Source of the DNA: Pyrocephalus nanus | Lineage: Eukaryota; Chordata; Aves; Passeriformes; Tyrannidae | DNA: 64,000 nt | NCBI GenBank assembly: GCA_038380795.1 | Contig: CM076259.1 | Span: forward strand, 68,477,741-68,541,740 | Reading direction: 5' to 3' | In this document: in pieces, positions 53,272-60,545 of the stretch | Position numbering within the stretch: the first letter of the stretch is position 1 | How the letters are laid out: every line of letters begins with the position of its first letter | Position numbers and translations under genes: made by a program | Notes under the pieces: generated by a model | What the model saw: only the letters and a program-made list of their open reading frames with translations | The model's database searches: none | What the model was told of the DNA's origin: nothing

Positions 53272-53345
53272 CTCCAGTCCAAGGCCTGCCCACCCTCATG
53301 GTAAAAAATTTCTTCCTTAGGCCTTGCAAAATCAATACAGAACCT
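53272..53345 (-). repeat. CR1 LINE fragment, reverse strand
   Basis: On the reverse strand this reads TAAGGAAGAAATTTTTTACC followed by ATGAGGGTGG. This is the CR1 ORF2 end (the KKFFT.RVV region) that also occurs in forward orientation about 180 bp further on. It lies between two forward CR1 pieces. Confidence 0.7.
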
Positions 53346-53404
53346 GTGGCCTTGTACTAACAACAATAGTTTATTTACTAGGCTTCAGAGCTACAGGGTA
53401 GAGA

Positions 53405-53692
53405 AGGTGGGTCTAGAGTCTTCTCAATGAAACATGCCAACAAGACAAGGCACAGTGGGCACAGGTTGGAGCACAGAAAGTTGCAGTTGGGTACTGGGGA
53501 AAAAATAAATCACTGTTTGGGTGGTCAAACACAGGAGAAGGTTGCCAGGGAGATTGTGGATTCTCTCTGCCTTTGGAAATATTCAAAACTGGACCAGAAA
53601 TGATGCTGAGCAGCCTGTTACAGCTGGGGCTGATTTGAGCAGGGAATTGGATAAGAGTCTTCCAGAGGTCTCTTCCAACCTTATTTATTCTA
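53405..53692 (+). repeat. CR1 LINE 3' end, forward strand
   Basis: Forward landmarks in order are GAGTCTTCTCAATGAAACAT, a GGCACAGTGGGCACAGGTTGG segment, GTGGTCAAACACAGGAGAAG, GAAATATTCAAAACTGGACC, and the 3' UTR word AGAGGTCTCTTCCAACCTTA followed by TTTATTCTATAAGAC. These follow the CR1 ORF2 C-terminus and 3' UTR. The octamer tail is degraded and frameshifts are present. The 69-codon frame at 53521-53730 covers the end of ORF2 and is not a separate gene. Confidence 0.88.
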
Positions 53693-54587
53693 TAAGACTA
53701 CTGTATAGGGCAAAATTTTTTTGTTGTTGAAATCTTACAAAAACTCTGGAATACTCAAGACCATTTCAGGAATTCTCCTGAAGATCTCTTGATCAAGTTC
53801 ATGTTCCTGTCTTGTGAGATTCAGAGAGGAAATTTGAATATACTGTGTGAGGGCCTTAGTAATCAGATGGGTAAGTCAGACCTAGAATTACTTCACAAAC
53901 TACAGAAGCTTAAATAAAGTCTTTAGCTTATGTTAAAGTCACCCAATTCTCCCTATTCTTTTAGAAGAGAATGACAAATGTTTCCTGATAACAATTCATG
54001 CCTCGAGCTGAATTAGACTCTGGAGTATAGATTTCCCTCCACTGGAGAAAAAGGAAGCCAAAAATCCCTAAGCCTCTTTTAGTCCCACTTTGGATTAGGG
54101 AAAGAATTTTTTGGTATCTGTATTTATACTCTCTCATTTTATTTAGAACTTTTGCTAGAAAGCTTATTTCTGAAAAATTCACTAACGAAAGTACAGCTTA
54201 GCAAACAGGATATCCTGCTTTATAATCCTTACTATGTCAATATTTTCAAACCTGTCTTAATAGTTAGATATTTAAAATATATATTTATTTTCATAATATT
54301 TAAACTGTTTTAAGTTGCAGTGTTACAAGATTTTAAAGTCAGCCAGATGTATTGAATGTTTATGCTTAACATGAGGCATTGACATGCAGCACCATTTGGC
54401 ACTGCCTTAAGTGACAAAGCAAACTTGGTAGCAGGTCAACTTCTCTGAATATAAAATTCAGGAATTTTTTGGTTTTGGAAAGGGAAGCTATTAGATGATT
54501 CTTTCACCTGTATATAGAATCTGGAGAAAGACTTACTTTACATCTCAGTTGGAAAAAAGACATTATAATAAACTTACGATTTAGGAT
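53693..54587. other. AT-rich unique sequence, no gene seen
   Basis: About 900 bp between the CR1 mosaic and the split LTR. No recognised element and no credible frame. Confidence 0.5.
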
Positions 54588-54727
54588 CTGACTGTATTTT
54601 CTTTACATGGCAAAGCTTTGGTGGCAGGGGACCCCAAGGGCGGCTTCTGTGAGGACTGCAAGGGTGGATTCTGTGAGAAGGAAGAAGCTGACCAATGGAG
54701 CCAAAGTTGAGCCCATCAGCAATGGGC

Positions 54728-55640
54728 TGTTACAGAGAAAAATTACTGTATTCTTCTGTCTTTGAATAGTTGTCAGAGACTGAAACAGTTAATGACTTAC
54801 ACATTCTAAGATCACCAAAAGACTTTTTCAGACTAAAAAGAAGCAGCTGTTCACCCAGCAAAGCCCACTCCTCCCTAAATACTGCCAAAGGGCCTTCAGA
54901 TCAGATAGGTGGGTGCCATTGTCCAGCCATCCTAGGTGAAGACACATACCTGAAGCTACAAATTGGATCTCCAGGTAAGGGAAGAGGCTAAGAAGAGGCA
55001 AATCCTGCAAAGTGGGAGAATCTCTCTTATCATGCCTATGTCCTCCCTTTACATGACAACTCTGCAAACCTAGCCTGGGCTATGCATCTCAAATGTTGGA
55101 CCATGATGGACCATGACTAATGCTGACAAAATAGGCAGCTGCAACTGTCTTAGGAAAATTTAGAGACATGTGACATGTCCTGTGACAATATCTGTTGTAA
55201 AACTCTGCCCCAGAGAGTTACAAGGCATTCCCACCTGAGCTAGAAGTGTATAAGACATAACATCTTTGAGTTTGCTAGGGGGCTTCCCCAAGCCCCAATG
55301 GACCAAGACCACCACTTCAATCAACAGCCATGGAAGCTGTGACTACCAAGTTTTATCACTGGATCCAGTGGGTAGTGACTATATGTGTACATCTTACCAC
55401 CTCTATCCTTTTTTTCCCTTTCTCTTCCTTATGCATTTCCTCAAGTGTTATCTTTATGCTTTATATTACTATGCTTTAATATTGCTGTGTTGCTATAGAT
55501 GATAACACCCAAAATACCTGTTCACCTTTGAAACAAAATTGTTCTAAAATAAACCCTATATATACATGTTTACAAACACTGATGATTCAGTGTTGTTTTA
55601 CTCTAATCCACTCCAAGGGATTTATTAATAAGAACCGGGT
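54728..55640 (+). repeat. Probable 5' LTR of the nested class I ERV
   Basis: It starts TGTTACAGAGAAAAATTACTG immediately after the candidate target duplication. A possible TATA-like GTATAAGA lies at about 55248-55255, and a polyadenylation signal AATAAA at 55548-55553. The right limit is not sharp; it falls between about 55610 and 55655, where a TGGTGTGGATC word could be a degraded primer binding site. Identification as an LTR rests on position and these signals, because only a short piece of a partner LTR is found downstream. Confidence 0.5.
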
Positions 55641-55914
55641 TACCCTCCCCTTCTGGTGTGGATCAAAACAGTCTTGTGTAATAGACAGAGATAATTGATA
55701 AATGAGGGATGGTGTGTGTGTGCAGTTAGAAATCTGATAAATGAGATTAGAGCTTGCAAAAAGATATGAATAAATTGAATTAAAGTACAGGAATGTAGAC
55801 AGTGGTCAGGGGAACACCCCAGCAACTACTAGAGAAGAATGTGACAGTCTTTTTTGATTGCAGGAGAATGCCTCTCTAGAGGCTGCAACTTTGAAAGATA
55901 TCATATTACTTGGA
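55641..55914. other. Spacer in the nested ERV, gag and protease missing
   Basis: Between the LTR-like part and the first pol motif only about 270 bp remain. No Gag or protease motif (such as a DTG-type active site) is readable on the forward strand. Several kilobases that a complete provirus would carry here are deleted. Confidence 0.5.
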
Positions 55915-56640
55915 GGTTCTACACTTGTACAATACTTAGACTTTAAAAAAATTTGTTACTTTCTCATAAGTCATAGTACTTGAAAGATACTACTTGTTCA
56001 TCTATTGATTTAGCAGAAAAAGGTCACCGTGCATCTCTTTCTAAGATTCAGCTGTGTCAGCAGGAACTAAAGTATTTAGGATTCATATTAGAAGGACAAA
56101 GATTAATAGATCCAGAATGGTCAAGGCCACTGTAGAAATATCTCACTGGTAACAAGGAATACAATTGTGAGGTTGTTTTAATCATAGTAGTATACTGCAG
56201 ACCCTGGATTCTGAGATTAGGTAAGTTAAGTAAACCATTGACAGAAGCTACCAAGGCAGAGGAAGTGAAACATATACGTTGAGGTCCAGAGAAAGAAAAG
56301 GAGCTTTGCTCCAGCATCAGGATAGCCATACTACTCCAAGCTCTTTGAGGTCTTTGTATATGAGAAGAAAGGAGTAGCTAGCTGAGTTCTTATTCAAAGG
56401 TAGGCACATTGATGCCCTGCAGCTTAGTACTCATCTTTTCTAGATCCTGAAGCATCAGGAAATAATTTCTGTTTTAAAGCAATAGCAGCAACGGCAACTA
56501 TCACAGAAATAAGCAGACCATTAGTCCTGAGTCACACAAAACCCATGCATAACCTGCTTAAAGCAGAAATTATTCTTAAATGACATGCCACACAAACATT
56601 GTTCCCACAAAGAGAACATTGTTAGGAATTAATAATTTTA
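55915..56640 (+). pseudogene. Gammaretrovirus-like reverse transcriptase remnant
   Basis: At 55921-55944 the frame reads TLVQYLDF, in the place of the LLQYVDD active-site region. The second catalytic aspartate is lost. After a frameshift, 55983-56132 reads a run including IDLAEKGHRAS and QQELKYLGFILEG, typical of the palm/thumb of class I retroviral reverse transcriptases. This ends at a TAG stop (56133-56135). The same frame resumes with YCRPWILRLGKLSKPLTEA (from 56193), the region before the connection domain. Further frameshifts follow, and a connection-like piece with AIAATATITEISRPL is readable around 56480-56530. The fingers and most of the palm are missing. The enzyme cannot be made. 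Confidence 0.85.
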
Positions 56641-56689
56641 GATGTGGATAATATTGCTTTAAAAAGATGTGAAGTTCTGAATCTAGCAA

Positions 56690-57245
56690 CTTTACTGCCT
56701 TCTCCCTCCCGTGGTAAGCCATGTCACGATTGTGCTAAGGTGGTGTTTCATTCCAGCCACCTACGGGAAGATATGTGGCACCAACCTCTAGAGAACTCAG
56801 GTCTAACTAATTCTTTCAATTGATGGATCTTTGTACTATGTGAATGGAAAATGGCACACAGACTATGTAGTCATGAGAGAGAAACTTAGAGGTACTTGAA
56901 GCAGAACCTCTACAACCTTCAGTTAGTGCCCAGGGGGCTGAATTAACTGCGTTAGCAAGAACTGCTTGGTGGGGATGTAATCAGCAGGCAACAATTTATA
57001 CTGATTGTAAATATACTTTTGGACTGTGTAATGAACAGGTATGCTATGGAAAGAACAAGGGTTCCCTACCTCAGCAGGAAACAATATTTCTAATGGAACT
57101 GAAAGCCAAGTGCCATTGTAAGCTATTAAGCTTTGAAGAGAAATTGCTGTAGTACACGTCCAACTCATACCAAATGATCCAGCTAAATTGAAAGAAATAA
57201 TGAATAGGCAGATAAAGCAGCTAAATCTGCTGTCTGCTAACCTAT
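56690..57245 (+). pseudogene. Gammaretrovirus-like RNase H remnant
   Basis: A HDCAKV-like piece (about 56727) precedes DGSLYYVNGKWHTDYVV at 56822 onward. This keeps the first RNase H aspartate in its usual DGS context. In another frame AQGAELTALARTAWWG (from 56928) carries the catalytic glutamate of the AELxAL motif, and further on IYTDCKYTF carries the next aspartate. In a third frame ADKAAKSA (57208-57231) is the end of the domain. The motifs are in the right order and spacing but spread over three frames, so at least two frameshifts have accumulated. A reverse frame at 56923-57249 is a shadow. Confidence 0.87.
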
Positions 57246-57259
57246 ACATGAGTGTACCA

Positions 57260-57440
57260 CCATAACAGCTCCCTCTGATGATGATTGGCCCAAATATATG
57301 CAGAGACTACTTTCGAAGAACAGACTTGATGGAAGGCTGTGAAAGATGAAACTGTAATTTGGACTATTGGGGAAAAACACATTTTACCAAGAAAATATAA
57401 TCAGGAAAGACATAGCCAGATACATAGACCAGTGCTGGTA
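57260..57440 (+). pseudogene. Start of integrase / RNase H-integrase junction remnant
   Basis: From 57330 the forward translation reads WKAVKDETVIWTIGEK and then HILPRKY. This resembles the N-terminal extension that precedes the zinc-binding HHCC domain in gammaretroviral integrases. The HHCC motif and the DDE catalytic core are absent, so the rest of integrase has been deleted. Confidence 0.6.
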
Positions 57441-57540
57441 CATGCAGGTGGCACCAACTGCCCAGTGCAGAAGACTTGGCCGTGAGAGTTAATGTTTTAT
57501 TATTGAATTAAGATGATCTTCTATATCTTCTTAAAATAGA

Positions 57541-57640
57541 GTGGGTTACTCTAGTTCTGGTATTAATCCTTCTACATATAGGTGTTTTGGCACTCTTTCT
57601 TTTATACATTTCATCAAAAACAGCAGGCAAAATCATTGCC
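57541..57640 (+). pseudogene. Possible Env transmembrane-anchor remnant
   Basis: One forward frame from 57539 gives a tryptophan, then about 25 mostly hydrophobic residues (including LVLVLILLHIGVLALFLLY), then a short basic tail (SSKTAGK). A single hydrophobic anchor plus tail, lying between pol and the 3' end of the element, is where the Env TM subunit would end. No fusion peptide, CX6CC motif or surface subunit is visible. Chance hydrophobicity in AT-rich DNA cannot be excluded. Confidence 0.35.
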
Positions 57641-57742
57641 AAAATGGGCTCAACCATGCATTAACAAATCCACCTCAAAACTGTAATATGCTTAGGAAAT
57701 CTATACAAAGGGTCCTCATAAAACAACAGATGGGCATGAATG

Positions 57743-57767
57743 CCCCCCCCCCCAAAAAAAAAAAAAA
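57743..57767. repeat. C11-A14 homopolymer pair
   Basis: Eleven C directly followed by fourteen A, then a purine-rich GAATAATCAAAGGAAG just before a second copy of the LTR-start motif. The purine-rich part is where a polypurine tract would be expected in this ERV. The homopolymers themselves are probably slippage products. Confidence 0.7.
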
Positions 57768-57787
57768 GAATAATCAAAGGAAGTACT

Positions 57788-57826
57788 GTTACAGAGAAAT
57801 TTGATTTACTGTATTCTTCTCTCAGA
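57788..57826 (+). repeat. Second copy of the nested ERV's LTR start
   Basis: TGTTACAGAGAAA, then TTACTGTATTCTTCT, repeats the first 35 or so bases of the LTR-like part at 54728 with one short length difference and few substitutions. It lies right after the purine-rich stretch, as the start of a 3' LTR should. Similarity stops after about 39 bp. Confidence 0.6.
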
Positions 57827-58235
57827 ATATTTTCATGTAGCATTAGTAGCTTAGTACTAGTAGCTAAAGTAGTTAGGCCACTAAAGAGTGTAAACTTTTT
57901 GATAAAACTAATTCTGCTAATGTACAACTAACTGAATCTGGCAGATATAAGTGGAATTAAGAAAAAAAGGGAGAAGGAAACAATTTCAAGAGAATGAGGT
58001 AACTTCAGCCCAGTGACAGCGAAAACCAGTAAGAAATCAAGAGACTTCCAATGAGAATTATGTGTTTGGACTTTGAATTGGCTGACGAGTGGTATGATTG
58101 CCATTGAGGAGTGCAATCTGGGGAAGGAATCCCTTTGCAGAGGCATCCAGCTCGAGCTGAAATCCGAGAACGAATAAAAGAGGAATTGGAAACCTTCACC
58201 CAGAGCTTACATTAATCAGCATGGAATCCTAGGGT
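57827..58235. other. Unidentified sequence at the right end of the nested insert
   Basis: About 400 bp that matches neither the upstream LTR-like part nor the outer LTR by eye. Short forward stretches could be coding in origin (for example around 58130-58190, RAEIRERIKEELE), but frames are broken. It may be a further insertion, captured ERV sequence or a diverged LTR. Confidence 0.35.
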
Positions 58236-58675
58236 TGGGCCCTGTTATAGCGGTTAGGAGGTATAAAACAGCACCTCAGTGATACTTATTTAAGAAGGAA
58301 AAATTGCTGCACAACAACATCTGGAAGAGAAGACTGAGAATATGTGAGAAACACAGCCCTTCAGAAAGCAAGATGCAGAAGGAGGGGGAGGAGGTGCTCC
58401 AGGGACTGGAGAAGAGATTCCCCTGCAGTTCATGGTGAAGACCATGGTGAGACAGGTTGTCCATCTGAAACCCATGTAGGTCCATGGTGAAACAGGTATT
58501 GATTGACCTGTAGCCTGCAGAGGACCACACATGTGAGCATGTGGATGTGCCCTGAAAGCCTGTGGGAGAGCCCATGCCAGAGCAGGTTCCTGGCAGGAAG
58601 TGGAGCCTCTGGAGAGGAGCCCATTCTGGAACAGGTTTTCTGGCAAGGCCTGAATCAAAGTGAAATGATGTTCCT

Positions 58676-58801
58676 GAAGGACTGCACCCCATGGAAGGGA
58701 CTCATGCTGGAGCAGTTCTGGAAGAACTGCAGCCCATGGGAAGGGCTCACATTGGAGAGGTTTGTGGAGGACTGTGTCCCACGGACCCAATGCTGGAGCA
58801 G
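58676..58801 (+). repeat. Degenerate 45-bp tandem repeats inside the outer LTR
   Basis: Three adjoining units start at 58676, 58721 and about 58767. Each has GAAGGACTGCACCCCATGG-like sequence followed by GGACTCATGCTGGAGCAG-like sequence; the third is shorter. More diverged copies of the GGAGCAGG word continue upstream to about 58400. Such repeats are a known feature of this bird LTR family as I remember it. They keep long reverse frames open (58276-58692 and 58290-58790, up to 166 codons), which are not genes. Confidence 0.8.
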
Positions 58802-59195
58802 AGGAAAAGTGTGAGAAGAAAGGAGAGACAGAGAGAACACATAATGAACTGACTGCAACCTCAATTCTCTATCACTCTGTGCTGCTCAGTGGGAGGAAGC
58901 ATAGGAGTCAGGGGTGAAGCTCATCCTGGGAAAAATAGAGGGTGGACTGAAATTATTTTTACATTTTTTCTTATTTCTCATTATGCTCCTCTGATTTGAT
59001 TGGTAATAAATTAATTTCCCTGAGCTGAGGCTGTTGTGCCTGTGATGGTAATTGCTAAGTGATCTCCCTGTCCTTATCTCAACCCACAAGCTTTTTGTCA
59101 TTTCTTCTGCCTCCTCTCTTCTCTTGAGGAGGGGGAGGGATAGAGCAACTTTGTGGACATCTGAAAGATAGCCAAGGTCAACCCACCATGCTGAC

Positions 59196-59918
59196 AAAAG
59201 CCATGCTGATTTAACTAGTGAGACTGAACTGACGGGTTTTGCTTCTGTAATGTCTTAGTGATATTTCCAATTAACATCTCTTTTCTAGGAGATAACACAG
59301 TTTTGTCCTACAAAAGGAGGTCTGTGCTGGTAGAGGAGAGTGAAATTCTGAAAAAAAAGGTATAGAATAACTTGAATAAAACCTGGTAAATATGAAGAAC
59401 TTTTCTGTGTGAGATGAAGTCCTGACTCCTTGAGGATAAGTAAAAAATGAAAATACAAAACAGAGAGTGCCATCTGACTTCAGTGTGGTCTTCTGGGAGA
59501 TCACAGGTTATCTTTACGTACTGCTTCTTCATCAATAACAGATGAGCTACTATTTCTTCTTACATGTCATTGCCCTTTCCTCAAAAACAAAAGGATGAAG
59601 TAGAACACTGAGGGGAGAAAAAGGTGAGGGAGAGATCCATGAGTGGGAATAATTGGATCAGTTTTTTGAACTACACTTTTATAAAAAAGGCTGGTGAATT
59701 AGCTTAGCCTAGTCTTTTCTGGTATGAGTAAGAAGAATGAATTCACTTGTTAGAAACTTTATTAAGTTAATTGGTTAGAAAACTTTAAATTCAAAATACT
59801 AAATTTATAAAACCATTAAATATAAAGAAAACCTGTCCATATTTATGGACTAAAATTATTTTGTGTAACTTCATGTGGAATACTGGATTATTATATTATC
59901 GTCTCAGACCAATTCAAG
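59196..59918. other. AT-rich unique sequence, no gene seen
   Basis: No recognised element between the split LTR and the next LTR-like block. Three overlapping reverse frames near 59271-59535 are of no recognisable family. Confidence 0.5.
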
Positions 59919-60545
59919 TGTGTGTGGTGGGGAGGAAAGTGACAAGTCAAATTTCACGAAGGTGAGGTGATACCCCGCCCCTTTCCTGCCTCCTTGTGCA
60001 GCCCCAGAGCAGCTGTCAATCACTGGCACACGAGGAGCACCACCCCATGCCACGCCCCCTGGAGCCCCTAACCCAGTCCCAGAATGGCTCACACACTGGG
60101 AGCATTGCCCGTCACCCTGCCCCGGAGCCCCAGAGTGGCCAATGGGCCAGAAGTCAAACTTGGAGGTTAGCCACAGGTGGTTAGAGCAGATAAAACCAAA
60201 GACCTGGTCTCTATGCGTTTAAACCCTACCTTCTGCACACATGGGAGCTGGACTTGCATGGGACTCCAGGTTGTATCTATAATTCCCTCTTTTTCTCTCT
60301 CTTCTTCTCCTAATCTCCTTTCTTAATATTTTGGGTAAATTATAGCCGGATTTGATGAATTTGGTAAGTTGTATGGGTTAGTGTGTGCTAAATCAATGCT
60401 TTGTGCAATGCTTTATTTTGGTTGAATGTTGCCCTTTAAACTTTTACCAAGTTCCCTTATTTTCTAAAGTTTGTCAGTAAAAACATGTTAATTTTTGACC
60501 TTCTGAGAAATGTGTGCAGCGTCTTCTCCTCTGTGCTCTCTCTTA
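59919..60545 (+). mobile_element. GC-richer LTR-like block, forward strand
   Basis: The composition changes abruptly to GC-rich at about 59970-60200. This part contains GTGGCCAATGGGCC-like CCAAT sequence (about 60136) and a TATA-like GATAAAACC (about 60189). A pyrimidine-rich stretch (60283-60320) and AT-rich sequence follow. A start at TGTGTGTGGTGGGG (59919) and an end near 60518-60545 are guesses. The order (GC-rich U3-like part, TATA box, downstream region of a few hundred bases) resembles a bird ERV LTR, but I could not find target duplications or a good polyadenylation signal. An ordinary promoter-like segment is the alternative. Confidence 0.4.

Larger units (their letters stand above)
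54728..58235 (+). mobile_element. Decayed class I (gammaretrovirus-like) ERV nested in the LTR
   Basis: About 3.5 kb of foreign sequence interrupts the older LTR. The pentamer TGGGC lies at both junctions (54723-54727 and 58236-58240) and may be the target duplication. In order it contains an LTR-like 5' part, a spacer, a pol remnant from late reverse transcriptase to early integrase, a possible Env anchor, a C/A homopolymer with a purine-rich stretch, a short repeat of the LTR-start motif, and about 400 bp of unidentified sequence. Gag, protease, most of integrase and the Env surface part are missing. The expected terminal CA is not seen at the right end, so that side is truncated or mutated. 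Many stops and frameshifts show long decay. Confidence 0.75.
54588..59195 (+). mobile_element. Avian ERV LTR split by a nested ERV insertion
   Basis: One LTR is present in two parts: a 5' part at 54593-54727 and a 3' part from about 58236 to 59190. The outer edges carry the identical pentamer CTGAC (54588-54592 and 59191-59195), as expected for a single insertion event. The 5' part begins TGTATTTTCTTTACATGGC and runs to GAGCCCATCAGCAATGGGC. The 3' part resumes near CAGCACCTCAGTGATAC, then TTATTTAAGAAGG, and reaches the avian LTR end word GGTCAACCCACC. Its last bases, ATG, are where the consensus has the terminal CA. A polyadenylation signal AATAAA is at 59005-59010. Without the insert the LTR is about 1.1 kb, the usual size of this family as I remember it. 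Confidence 0.85.

Noticed and set aside
58276..58790. 138- and 166-codon reverse frames as a proline/serine-rich protein
   Set aside because: They lie wholly inside the outer LTR, antisense to its tandem repeats, which keep frames open for trivial reasons.
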